Part shown: positions 18,894 to 27,189 of the stretch, in pieces
How positions within the stretch are numbered: position 1 is the stretch's first letter
Layout of the letters: the number at the start of each line of letters is the position of its first letter
Source of the DNA: Candidatus Poribacteria bacterium
GTDB lineage: Bacteria; Poribacteria; WGA-4E; UBA9662
DNA length: 64,000 nt
Direction: 5' to 3'
Assembly: GCA_030748495.1 (NCBI GenBank)
Contig: JASMLX010000007.1
Location: 1 to 64,000, forward strand
Made by a program: the position numbers and the translations under genes
Notes under the pieces: model-generated
What the model was told of the DNA's origin: nothing
Databases searched by the model: none
What the model saw: only the letters and a program-made list of their open reading frames with translations

Positions 18894-20030
18894 CTAATAT
18901 TGCTCACCGTTCTCTTTTTCTATTTTGGTATTCTGCCGTTTCTCTAACGGGTGCTGTCGGTCGGTCATCGGCAAATTAACCCTAGCGGCTGTAAAGTGCG
19001 ATTCATAAGTTGCACTAACACATTCCAAGGAAACCAGTGCTTGTTTCCCGCTCAACTCAGGTTGCTGTCCTTCTCGAATCGCTGTCACTACATTCTGAAT
19101 ACTCCAGATGGTATGGCGGCTCGGCCACGCTTTTCCTTCAATTAAAAACAGTGCCTCATCGAACGGTACCAGTTCCCAATCAGGTGTCTGATTGGCAAAG
19201 GAGACGTCAAAAGGGCAGTACCAGATTTCGTCGATTCCCGTTTTAGCGTTAGGTTTAACCATCATTTGTCCTCGACTGCCGAGCAGGTGAGGCCCCATCA
19301 TCCAACCGTGCCGCTCCGGACGACAATAGAGTTCAATTTCACCATAGGTGCCGTTTTTACCACCGACGTGTACTAACATTGTGTCACCAGTAACGGTGCC
19401 GTTGTCCCGCTGGTCAGTTTGGCAGAGTTGGCTACTGTGCATAATATCTTCGATAGTTGCGCTATGACCTTGATAGGAGATCTGGGCATGAACCCATTCG
19501 ATACCGCCAAGGAAAAAATCGATTTCGTCGAAGTAATGAACCCCCATCTCCATCAGTTCAAAACCGGCCTCTCGTCCCTTTCCCACCTCGCGGATAGAGC
19601 GTAATTGACCAATTCTTCCGTCATCAACCCACTGTTTGACCTGTCGGAAAATCGGTGTGAACCGAAATTGATGGCTAACAGCTAAGTGAACGCCTGCTCG
19701 GGTGCAGGCCGAAAACATTCTGTCGGCCTGTACTAGATCTACAGCCAAAGGCTTTTCGGACAAAACGTTGATTCCACGCTTGGCTGCGGCCACCGCAATA
19801 GGCATGTGCAACGGGGCATGAGTGCAGATACTAACCAGATCTAGCCCCTCCTGATCCAGCATTTGCTGGTAATTGGTGTAGCGACCCTTGACCTCGAATT
19901 CATCAGCCCGTTTATGCAGAGCCGTCTCATTAATATCGCTGACGGCCACAATTTCGGTTTGGCTCAAATTTGCATATCCCGATAGGTGACTACCGCTGAT
20001 TCCGCCACAACCTACAACGCCTACTCTCAT
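18894..20030 (-). CDS. Gfo/Idh/MocA family oxidoreductase
   Basis: About 378 residues. ATG 20030 is preferred over the upstream 20099 because GAAGGAGAG precedes it and the protein then begins directly with the Rossmann motif MRVGVVGCGGISGSHLSG. The catalytic-loop EKP is in NVLSEKPLAVDLVQAD. The C-terminal domain carries GVHYFDEIDFFLGGIEW, with the family His and Asp. The start lies 22 bases after the stop of the next gene upstream, another member of the family, so the two are probably co-transcribed. Substrate unknown. Confidence 0.9.
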   Translation of the reverse strand: MRVGVVGCGGISGSHLSGYANLSQTEIVAVSDINETALHKRADEFEVKGRYTNYQQMLDQEGLDLVSICTHAPLHMPIAVAAAKRGINVLSEKPLAVDLVQADRMFSACTRAGVHLAVSHQFRFTPIFRQVKQWVDDGRIGQLRSIREVGKGREAGFELMEMGVHYFDEIDFFLGGIEWVHAQISYQGHSATIEDIMHSSQLCQTDQRDNGTVTGDTMLVHVGGKNGTYGEIELYCRPERHGWMMGPHLLGSRGQMMVKPNAKTGIDEIWYCPFDVSFANQTPDWELVPFDEALFLIEGKAWPSRHTIWSIQNVVTAIREGQQPELSGKQALVSLECVSATYESHFTAARVNLPMTDRQHPLEKRQNTKIEKENGEQY

Positions 20031-20052
20031 AAGATCTCTCCTTCGAAAACCG

Positions 20053-21138
20053 TTAACCAGCCAGTGGATGTTGACGATTTTCCATCGGGAAACTAACACG
20101 GGCTCCGGTCAGTTGTGCCTGATACGCACCGACAATCATCTCCAGGGCGGCTACTGCGTCGCTGGCACTGGAGAGTGGTTTTCGATCCTGTTCAATCGCC
20201 GCAATTAAGTCGATAATGGCCAGATGATTACCATGATCCAGCGAGTTTTGGCTGGCCGACGTCGGCGGGCAAATGTCGATTATTTCCCATGGTTGAGACG
20301 GGTCACCAATTTTCCAGATCGGATTTGAACAGATCGCCACCTGATGAGATTGGCCCGCATTCAGTGAAATTATGCCCTGGCTACCGTAGATCTCCATCCC
20401 TCCTCGTCCAAATCGATCCTGGCGTGAATCATAGAAACCAGAAACCCCATTCTTGAAAGCAAAGTAGCTTTCAATACAATCACCAGCTACAGGTCCAACG
20501 GGTTCAGTTGGCGTCCGAACATGATCGACCCCAACCTCTTCTCCAGTCTGAGTAATATGGGCCGTCATCCAACCAACATCACCCACCAGAAAGCGCATCG
20601 TATTGAAAGTGTGTGTGCCAAGGGTTATCATATCTTCGCCACCACCACGTCCATCCTGCTTCCCATGTGCCCGAATCGACTCGACTTGGCCGATTTTTCC
20701 ATCCTGCAAAAGTTGTTTCAGGGCATGGGTAGATGGGAAATAGACCCCCTGATGAGAAACTGCCACCTTCAACCCTTTTTGTGCCGCTGTTTCAACAATC
20801 AGGTCGCCGTCTGCTAGAGTTGCCGTCATCGGTTTCTCGCAATAAACGTGACAACCCGCTTCCAAGCAGGCCAATACCATCTCCACATGATCTGTTACCC
20901 ATCGAGGGCAAACACTAACGATGTCCAGATCTTCCTTCTCTAACATCTCTCTGTAGTCGGTATAACTACGCTGGGCGTTGGTTTCCGTTGATGCTTTTTC
21001 TCGACCCTCCGGATTGGGATCCGAGACTGCTATAAACTCAACATTTTCCAGGTGACGATAGGCAAGATGAAGCCCATGACCATAATTGCCAGCGCCGGTG
21101 TGACCGATGGCCGCCGCTCGATAGTGTTTCTGTCTCAT
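20053..21138 (-). CDS. Gfo/Idh/MocA family oxidoreductase
   Basis: About 361 residues from ATG 21138, which follows TAGGAGTTTGGTT. The nucleotide-binding loop is modified to AIGHTGAGNYGHGLHLAY, a variant seen in a poribacterial and planctomycete subgroup. CEKPMTATLADGD supplies the EKP lysine, and MITLGTHTFNTMRFLVGDVGW carries the C-domain His. It forms a tight pair with the following gene (22-base gap), and a third member lies 114 bases upstream. Consecutive paralogues of this kind often handle successive oxidation states of one sugar, but no substrate can be named. Confidence 0.9.
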   Translation of the reverse strand: MRQKHYRAAAIGHTGAGNYGHGLHLAYRHLENVEFIAVSDPNPEGREKASTETNAQRSYTDYREMLEKEDLDIVSVCPRWVTDHVEMVLACLEAGCHVYCEKPMTATLADGDLIVETAAQKGLKVAVSHQGVYFPSTHALKQLLQDGKIGQVESIRAHGKQDGRGGGEDMITLGTHTFNTMRFLVGDVGWMTAHITQTGEEVGVDHVRTPTEPVGPVAGDCIESYFAFKNGVSGFYDSRQDRFGRGGMEIYGSQGIISLNAGQSHQVAICSNPIWKIGDPSQPWEIIDICPPTSASQNSLDHGNHLAIIDLIAAIEQDRKPLSSASDAVAALEMIVGAYQAQLTGARVSFPMENRQHPLAG

Positions 21139-21252
21139 AACCAAACTCCTATATTTCCAGAAGAACCCTTATTGTCTTTATACAGTGTTGGGTTCAGTAT
21201 TTTTTGATTTCAAAACATCATTGCCGCCCACTGATGGCGTCGTCAGATCATC

Positions 21253-22233
21253 TTATAACCGAACGACTTTTCCAGAATGGGCAGATTCGTGTAGCGCATC
21301 AATCAGACGCATGTTTCGAAGCGAGTCTTTCAAGGGTACTATTAGGTCATCTTGACTGTCTGCTTGACACAGGTTGAGCATCTCGGCTGCGTAGGGGTTA
21401 ACGCCTTTTACCGCGATAGGTTCGCCGTTTAGTATAAACCGGTACTCTCCAACGTTATTGCTCCAAGCCGGTTCAACTTTGATAGACCCTTTGGTACCCA
21501 CAATTTCGTAGGATTCTCGCCAGATCATACCGAATCCGGTGTCTATCTGTGCCACCACATTTTCGCTATAGCGGATAGTAGCGTACATGGTCTCCCAAAC
21601 ATTAATGCCGTGAGCGTATTTCCCGGTTCCAAAAACAGAAACCGGTGATATATCGGTCAAGTAGCCGATCAAATCCACACAGTAGCAACCAAGATCCATT
21701 ATCGTACCACCACCTAAATCGCCTCGCAAGCGCCAGTTGGTATAGTCGGTCAAGCCTGTCGTGAAAACGGCATTGACCGACCGCAGGTCTCCAATTTCGC
21801 CGGCTGATATTTTTTGCTTAACCGTTTGTGTTACCGGATGATGGCGGTACATGAAGGCTTCCGTTAATAGCGTCTGGCTATTGTCAGTGATCTGAATCAT
21901 CTGCTTAATCTGCTTGGCGTTGACCGCCAGTGGCTTTTCACAGAGTACTTTTTTAACCCTACCGCGAACCGCTTCCAGCAAATTCTTGAGGTGGGACGAA
22001 GGCCAGGTAGCGATCACCAATACGTCCGGCGTGTGATTCTCCAGCATGGCCCGGAGATCGAGATAACTATCTGCAACTTGGTATTGTTCGACGAAGGTTT
22101 TCAGTGACTCAACATTGGTATCACAGGCTGCAACTAACTCAATCTGCTCTATATCCTGCCAAGCATCGGCATGTACTCTAGAGATTCCACCACAACCAAC
22201 GATGGCCACTTGAACTGAACTTACGGGTTTCAT
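21253..22233 (-). CDS. Gfo/Idh/MocA family oxidoreductase
   Basis: 326 residues with the classical layout: VAIVGCGGISRVHADAW at the N-terminus, VLCEKPLAVNAKQIKQ near residue 100, and the GFO_IDH_MocA C-domain signature GGGTIMDLGCYCVDLIGY with its conserved Asp near residue 180. This type is closest to xylose/glucose-fructose dehydrogenase-like members. It is first of a run of three paralogues on the minus strand and is followed by a 114-base gap before the next. Confidence 0.9.
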   Translation of the reverse strand: MKPVSSVQVAIVGCGGISRVHADAWQDIEQIELVAACDTNVESLKTFVEQYQVADSYLDLRAMLENHTPDVLVIATWPSSHLKNLLEAVRGRVKKVLCEKPLAVNAKQIKQMIQITDNSQTLLTEAFMYRHHPVTQTVKQKISAGEIGDLRSVNAVFTTGLTDYTNWRLRGDLGGGTIMDLGCYCVDLIGYLTDISPVSVFGTGKYAHGINVWETMYATIRYSENVVAQIDTGFGMIWRESYEIVGTKGSIKVEPAWSNNVGEYRFILNGEPIAVKGVNPYAAEMLNLCQADSQDDLIVPLKDSLRNMRLIDALHESAHSGKVVRL

Positions 22234-22575
22234 TTAGCTTAGTGTAGATTCATGAAAGTTTGTAGACAATGGCCAGCGCCTGGTATTTCAGCTAATTTTG
22301 CGCTAACAATAGGCGTGCCAGCAACAGGTGTAAAATGACTTAGAAGGAACTATCTTTTCAGTGTGTTATCCGTTGCAACGTTTCCTGACAGGTAAAAATC
22401 ACCAACTTACCAGAGCAAAAAAATAAAAAAATATTAAGCCTTGGTATAAATCACAAGGATACCGGCAGTTCGACGAGCCCCATTCCATGAACCAAAATGT
22501 GCAATTTACAATATGCGATTACAGAAGATGCGGTAACATCAGCATAGATGATCTATCCCATGAATGTCAATGTTG
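22234..22575. other. Intergenic region upstream of the oxidoreductase run
   Basis: AT-rich, about 340 bases, between the GH5 relic (its stop at 22576) and the first oxidoreductase of the minus-strand run. It probably contains that run's promoter. I see no gene or repeat. Confidence 0.4.
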
Positions 22576-23138
22576 TTATCTGAACTCTCGCCTGAGCACA
22601 TCAAATAGTGGGTTATTGCCTCTCGGCTTTTCTGGTTGCTCTCCCGCCTCAATCGCCTGCCAGTATTTCCAGCCCAACCTACCGGTTCAGGTATCTTCCC
22701 GATAAGCGTAGAAGGTCCAGTACCACTGCTGCTTGTTAAAAATCTGAACCAGGTCTGCCAGATAGGACTGGGCTCCAGCCACTTCCCGGTTACACCCGAA
22801 TTCACCGACTAAGATCCGATTGGTCAGGATATTGTAACGCTTACTCCAGTCTAGCACCGGTCTCATCATCTGCTGAGGATGGGCTGGCGTCCATTTTTCG
22901 GCCACTCCCGACCATCCAGTCGGCATCTGATCGGGATAAGCAGACCGTCCATTGTTGACCTGTTTGGTAGTGTAGTTCCAAGGCTTATAAAAATGGAATG
23001 AATAGAGTATCGTATCGTCAGCCACCGGTTCCAAGAGTCTGAACCCGTCGGCTGAGATGATCCTGCGGCCGCCAATCCTGAACGGATGGTAGAAAAAACG
23101 GAGTCTCCACGGTCGGCCTTGATGAAATCAATACTCAT
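22576..23138 (-). pseudogene. Glycoside hydrolase family 5 (cellulase-like) relic
   Basis: Only the C-terminal half of a GH5 barrel is left. YSFHFYKPW carries the conserved substrate-binding His and NRILVGEFGCNRE the nucleophile Glu, followed by YWTFYAYRED. A TGA at 22687 interrupts the frame. The same frame then resumes with LGWKYWQAIEAGEQPEKPRG and a proper C-terminus at 22576. Upstream, a shift near 23090 links to IKADRGDSVF. The N-terminal half of the barrel, including the acid/base Glu, is missing. Confidence 0.75.
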
Positions 23139-23336
23139 AGGGCTGATAGGTATGAATAGCGTGTATGAATAAGTAGTGTCTCAGAATAGAATAAAACTCA
23201 TGGTAATATATTTTAAGATGATAATTGATCCCCTATTTACCACTAATTGATGCTGGACCTTCAGTCCGACAGGCTGCGAGGCTAGAATCTTTGCCAAGAA
23301 GTTCAAACATGACCAAGACACGTATCACAGACCTAT

Positions 23337-24242
23337 TCAGCCGCTCGTGCGAAAATCGGCGATAGCTTCCCGGAGCTGGTGCCGGGCGTTATTGACACCC
23401 GTGGGGTTGGTGTGCAGGTAGTAGGGGATGAAGACCACAGCCTGGGACAGGGCGTGACCGCGACCTCTAGCCCAGGTCGCATCATCGATGTCGAGTTCTT
23501 GGCGAAACAGGTTCCGACTCTGGCCAGAGAACAGGCTCCAGGCGATCATCAGATCGCAGGTCGGGTCACCCACGCCCATCCCTCCAAAGTCGATAACGGC
23601 GCTTAAGCGGTCCCCTTCAAACAACAGATTCCCAGGTAGCAAGTCGCCGTGGAACCAGACAGACGATAGCTTTCTCTCAGGGGCTTGAAGAGCGGCTTCC
23701 CATACCGCCGTTGCGGCATCAGTATCAATCATACCGTGTAGACGTGCAATCGCTTGGTGGGTGCGTTCATCACGGCTGGCCAGGGGTCGCCCCCGCGAGT
23801 TGCTACCAATAGCCGGTGAAGCCTTCGTGGTATCGATCTGTTGCAGGGCTGTTATGAATCGTGCCAGGTTAATGGCCGCCTGGTGTGGATCGGCGATGCC
23901 GTCCATCGTTGCGTTTTCGCCTGCGAGCCACTCATAAACCGACCAATGCCACGGATATCCTGCGCCGGGGCTCCCCTTGGCCAAAGGGACCGGGATAGCC
24001 AGAGGCAGCAAAGGGGCCAGTCGCGGTAGCCAGTAGTATTCCTTGTGGACATTATCCACAGCCCAGTCGATGCGTGGAAGCCGCACCACCATGTCGTCGC
24101 CGAGTCGATAGAGCGCGTTATCTGTGCCAGCAGACGCAACAGGGATGACCGGAAGTTGTGCCCACTGAGGAAACTGTGTTGTCAGCAGGCGTCCGACGAG
24201 GGAGGCATCGGTCTCCACTTCGTTGTCGTGCATCTTGAGCAT
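23337..24242 (-). CDS. Aminoglycoside phosphotransferase-fold kinase
   Basis: About 301 residues from ATG 24242, preceded by GGAGAGTAGGT; a longer frame begins at 24332 but overlaps the upstream peptidase gene. The protein-kinase-like APH fold is seen in order: ALYRLGDDMVVRLPR with the ATP-site strand, the catalytic loop WFHGDLLPGNLLF (HxDxxxxN), and the metal site AVIDFGGMGVGDPTCDL. Homologues phosphorylate aminoglycosides, sugars or other small alcohols, so resistance should not be assumed. It follows the M28 peptidase gene by 70 bases on the same strand and may be co-transcribed with it. Confidence 0.85.
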   Translation of the reverse strand: MLKMHDNEVETDASLVGRLLTTQFPQWAQLPVIPVASAGTDNALYRLGDDMVVRLPRIDWAVDNVHKEYYWLPRLAPLLPLAIPVPLAKGSPGAGYPWHWSVYEWLAGENATMDGIADPHQAAINLARFITALQQIDTTKASPAIGSNSRGRPLASRDERTHQAIARLHGMIDTDAATAVWEAALQAPERKLSSVWFHGDLLPGNLLFEGDRLSAVIDFGGMGVGDPTCDLMIAWSLFSGQSRNLFRQELDIDDATWARGRGHALSQAVVFIPYYLHTNPTGVNNARHQLREAIADFRTSG

Positions 24243-24312
24243 ACCTACTCTCCGTTGCCAGATAACTTTATGCTGCGACTCACCAATACCAGGATTCATA
24301 ATAGTGCCCTTT

Positions 24313-25266
24313 TTAGGAAGGAGCACCCACATCGACGTGCAATCCTGCCGCTAGGCTAGCTTGGGTAGCCAACCGGACATTTTCGATATCCACCAGTTCC
24401 GGCCGGTCGGTCTCCAGATGATAGTTGGGATCGGCATACGGATAGGAGCCCACATTCATCACCGCCATGGGGAAACCGGCATTGATAAAAGAGCCGTCGT
24501 CGTCCCCAGGTTGTTGGCGCATGAATTTTGTCTGCAGTAGTCCAATGTCATAGATATTGTTGACTTCGGCCATCAAATCGGCAAAGGGTTCTCCGGCCGG
24601 GTCGGTATACAGAGTGACGTTGGTTTTTTGTCCCGCTTCCACCGCCTCCTGAGACTTTCCACCCAAAGAGTCGAGATTGAAAATGGCTATCAGGTTATCG
24701 CCTCTGGCCTTAGCGTTTTGTGCTGCGGCGACACTGGTCCAGGGAGTGTGCTCTTCGTTACAAAACAGAAACCAGATCGATCTGTGGCAATCATAATCCG
24801 CCACCAACCGACCGATCTCCATAGTGGCTACCGTTCCGGCCCCATTGTCGTAAGCCCCCGGTGAGTCCACCCAGCTTTGAGAGTCTTTGTGGGAGAGAAA
24901 GAGAATAATCTCTTCCGGATGTGTCAGTCCACGCTTTTTGGCGTACAGGTTATAGGCCGTAAAGTCAGGCGCGTTTTCAACCGGAGCTGCGTACTGATGC
25001 GCTTTGGGTTTAGTGGTGTCGCAGCCAAAGGGCTGTACCGCCACCACCTCTTTTTCAACCGCGTAGCCCGACAGTTCCAACTGTTGGCTGATGAAATCAT
25101 CGGCTTCGTACAACGTATTTTGCGATTCTCCCTGCCTGGTGTGGTTGAGCTTACGAAAAGGCAGCGGATGATTGGACAGGTGAAACAGGTTTCGTCGCAA
25201 TCGATCAGCGTCTACTTGCGCGATCAGGCGCTCGACGATGGCTTGCAGATCTGAATGTAGATGCAT
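24313..25266 (-). CDS. M28-family zinc peptidase
   Basis: A 317-residue aminopeptidase-type protein without a signal peptide, therefore probably cytosolic. The metal ligands of clan MH are visible in order: the SHKDS segment (normally HxD), GAYDNGAGTVATME (bridging Asp), FCNEEHTPW (catalytic Glu-Glu), NLDSLGG (Asp) and YHLETDRPELVD (His). The segment IILFLSHKDSQ has the expected strand before the first ligand. It is likely to cleave N-terminal residues of peptides. Neighbours are an APH-fold kinase downstream and a bleomycin-hydrolase-type peptidase upstream, all on the minus strand. Confidence 0.85.
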   Translation of the reverse strand: MHLHSDLQAIVERLIAQVDADRLRRNLFHLSNHPLPFRKLNHTRQGESQNTLYEADDFISQQLELSGYAVEKEVVAVQPFGCDTTKPKAHQYAAPVENAPDFTAYNLYAKKRGLTHPEEIILFLSHKDSQSWVDSPGAYDNGAGTVATMEIGRLVADYDCHRSIWFLFCNEEHTPWTSVAAAQNAKARGDNLIAIFNLDSLGGKSQEAVEAGQKTNVTLYTDPAGEPFADLMAEVNNIYDIGLLQTKFMRQQPGDDDGSFINAGFPMAVMNVGSYPYADPNYHLETDRPELVDIENVRLATQASLAAGLHVDVGAPS

Positions 25267-25533
25267 AAGGTTAACTCCCGGAAATTTCTTTTCTAGTTTA
25301 TTGCCGATTCAGTGGCAATTCCAGTAGGGCATTCGGCTATGAGAAACTGCACTGCCTATGGTGCCTATAGATTATGGAGCCTCGATCAGGGCCGTCTGGA
25401 TTTTGATTCGGACAAAACATTTTATCTATCTAAAATTAAGATGTAATGTTGAAAATTCTATCCGGCGACCCCGTGATATACCACCAGGAGAGATCGATGT
25501 ACCGTCAACACCAAACAGAAAAAGATATCTCAA

Positions 25534-26877
25534 TTAGCGAGCCAGTGCTCCCATTGGATCCCAAGGTTGTAAAGAAATAGGATCACTTGTCTCAAATACT
25601 GCAATTAAATCATCTGGCAAGAATGATTTATGGACTACAATTTCATAATTATACTCATCAAACCAGTTGTCTGTCATGATATGGTAACCTTTATTACCAG
25701 CCTTATCTCCCCAGCTATTTTCCACGCGCCATTTTATTGGTTCACCCTTCAAATCCAGATCAACGCCGGTAAAAAGCATGGCGTGGGTCATTCGGCTGTC
25801 ACCATATTCTAGACGAGAGGCTTTATTCAGCCCAAACTCTGTTCCATAGAACATGTCAAAATCAAAAAGATCTATATCCATGACACCCAGATCCTGATGA
25901 AAATGCTTGCCCACATCACAGCCAAACCAAACCGGATCATCGTTTTTTATTGCTTTGATCGCAGACTTTTTCATGACGTCACTTTCAACGTTCAGATAAC
26001 GAATCGGTAATCCTTCCATGACATTCCCTAAAAATTCGATGGTATAAACTTTATTGTATTTCTTATCAGACATTGGACAGTTGATCAGGCATACATAATC
26101 ATTCAGATCCAGTTCCACATGATCTCTGTAAAATGAGGTCGGGGTCAGGTTTTCAAAACGATGAAAATTGTTATCCTTATCACGGACCTGCCAGTCAAAG
26201 GAATCTGGTGGTGTACCAAGATGAATCACCAGGAGGCGGAAAATAACCTCCAGCATTTCAATTTTCATTGTCTGCAGTTCATCATTGCCCACACCACGTT
26301 GTTTGAAATCACGAAGTTTTTTCGCGTTTTCCCGAAGTTTGCGGGTGATCATACGATTCATTCGCCCGGACTTGCTGGATTGAAACGATTCCGGCATTTC
26401 CGATTGAGGAACCACACCATATTTATTTATCAGATTCACCCACATGTCCCACTGACCACCATCTTGGATCGGGTCCGCAAGCAGATGCATCAACAGGCGG
26501 CTGTTCCATTCCTCATCAACTGTTTTTAATATGGATTCCAGAAAATAGTTAGCTTTTTCCAACTTATCCCAGAACATGAAATAACTCTGGGAAAACTGAA
26601 ATTCTTTCAGGTTGTGTTTTCTCCCTAGGTAAATGCGAAACAGGTTTAGCCCAGCAAAACCCCAGCACCTTCCACTGGATCTCTGATTCGTAACCGGCAT
26701 TTCACCGGTGACAACATCCGAAAATGCGTGATCAATTCTCCGAAAATGCTCCCAATCCATAGCCAGCTCTGTTACTTCATTTCTCGTTGCCGCGTTTCTG
26801 GCCATCTTCACGGTATTATCTTGATTGATCTTACTCTTAAAAGACTGGATGTCCTCCAGTGTTATTGCAGTTGACAT
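25534..26877 (-). CDS. pepC: Bleomycin hydrolase/aminopeptidase C (C1B peptidase)
   Basis: A 447-residue cysteine aminopeptidase of the self-compartmentalising C1B family. The catalytic Cys is in NQRSSGRCWGFAGLN (near residue 71), the His in SRMTHAMLFTG and the Asn in WRVENSWGDKAGNKGY, all intact. The hallmark DPIQDGGQWDMWVNLINKYG lies between them. The protein ends shortly after the catalytic domain in the family manner. It is a cytosolic hexamer in characterised members and trims peptides from the N-terminus. It appears to be a single transcription unit. Confidence 0.95.
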   Translation of the reverse strand: MSTAITLEDIQSFKSKINQDNTVKMARNAATRNEVTELAMDWEHFRRIDHAFSDVVTGEMPVTNQRSSGRCWGFAGLNLFRIYLGRKHNLKEFQFSQSYFMFWDKLEKANYFLESILKTVDEEWNSRLLMHLLADPIQDGGQWDMWVNLINKYGVVPQSEMPESFQSSKSGRMNRMITRKLRENAKKLRDFKQRGVGNDELQTMKIEMLEVIFRLLVIHLGTPPDSFDWQVRDKDNNFHRFENLTPTSFYRDHVELDLNDYVCLINCPMSDKKYNKVYTIEFLGNVMEGLPIRYLNVESDVMKKSAIKAIKNDDPVWFGCDVGKHFHQDLGVMDIDLFDFDMFYGTEFGLNKASRLEYGDSRMTHAMLFTGVDLDLKGEPIKWRVENSWGDKAGNKGYHIMTDNWFDEYNYEIVVHKSFLPDDLIAVFETSDPISLQPWDPMGALAR

Positions 26878-27189
26878 TGCTGCTCCTTTATCTGTCTATC
26901 CTAATTCAATGGAAGGGATGAGGTCGTTGGCTTACCGACTTCCCATAACCGTTTTTAATCATTGTTAATCAGGGTTGCTTTTGGCTACTAACGGTTGTTC
27001 GCTTATAATGGTTTGAACTAGTGACGATTGCGGGTGATAATTATAGCCCAAAATCGTAGCCTCAGGAAAATTGAAATGATTGCTTTAGTCCCAGAGGGCA
27101 ATTTGATGTGGCCTACCCGACCCTCGTGGACCTTTTTATGGCTCCATGGCGATCTTTAAAAATGCCCGTAAAGATGTCTGTAAAAATGC
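26878..27189. other. Intergenic region before pepC
   Basis: 312 bases between two minus-strand genes. A TTGGCT...TATAAT pair with 17-base spacing lies on the plus strand at 26981-27009, with no plus-strand gene after it. On the minus strand, TATAAT at 27040-27045 lies about 160 bases upstream of pepC but lacks a good -35. No gene is seen. Confidence 0.35.

Noticed and set aside
23337..24242. Aminoglycoside resistance gene
   Set aside because: The fold is clear, but many such kinases act on sugars or other metabolites, and the neighbours are peptidases and not resistance or mobile genes.
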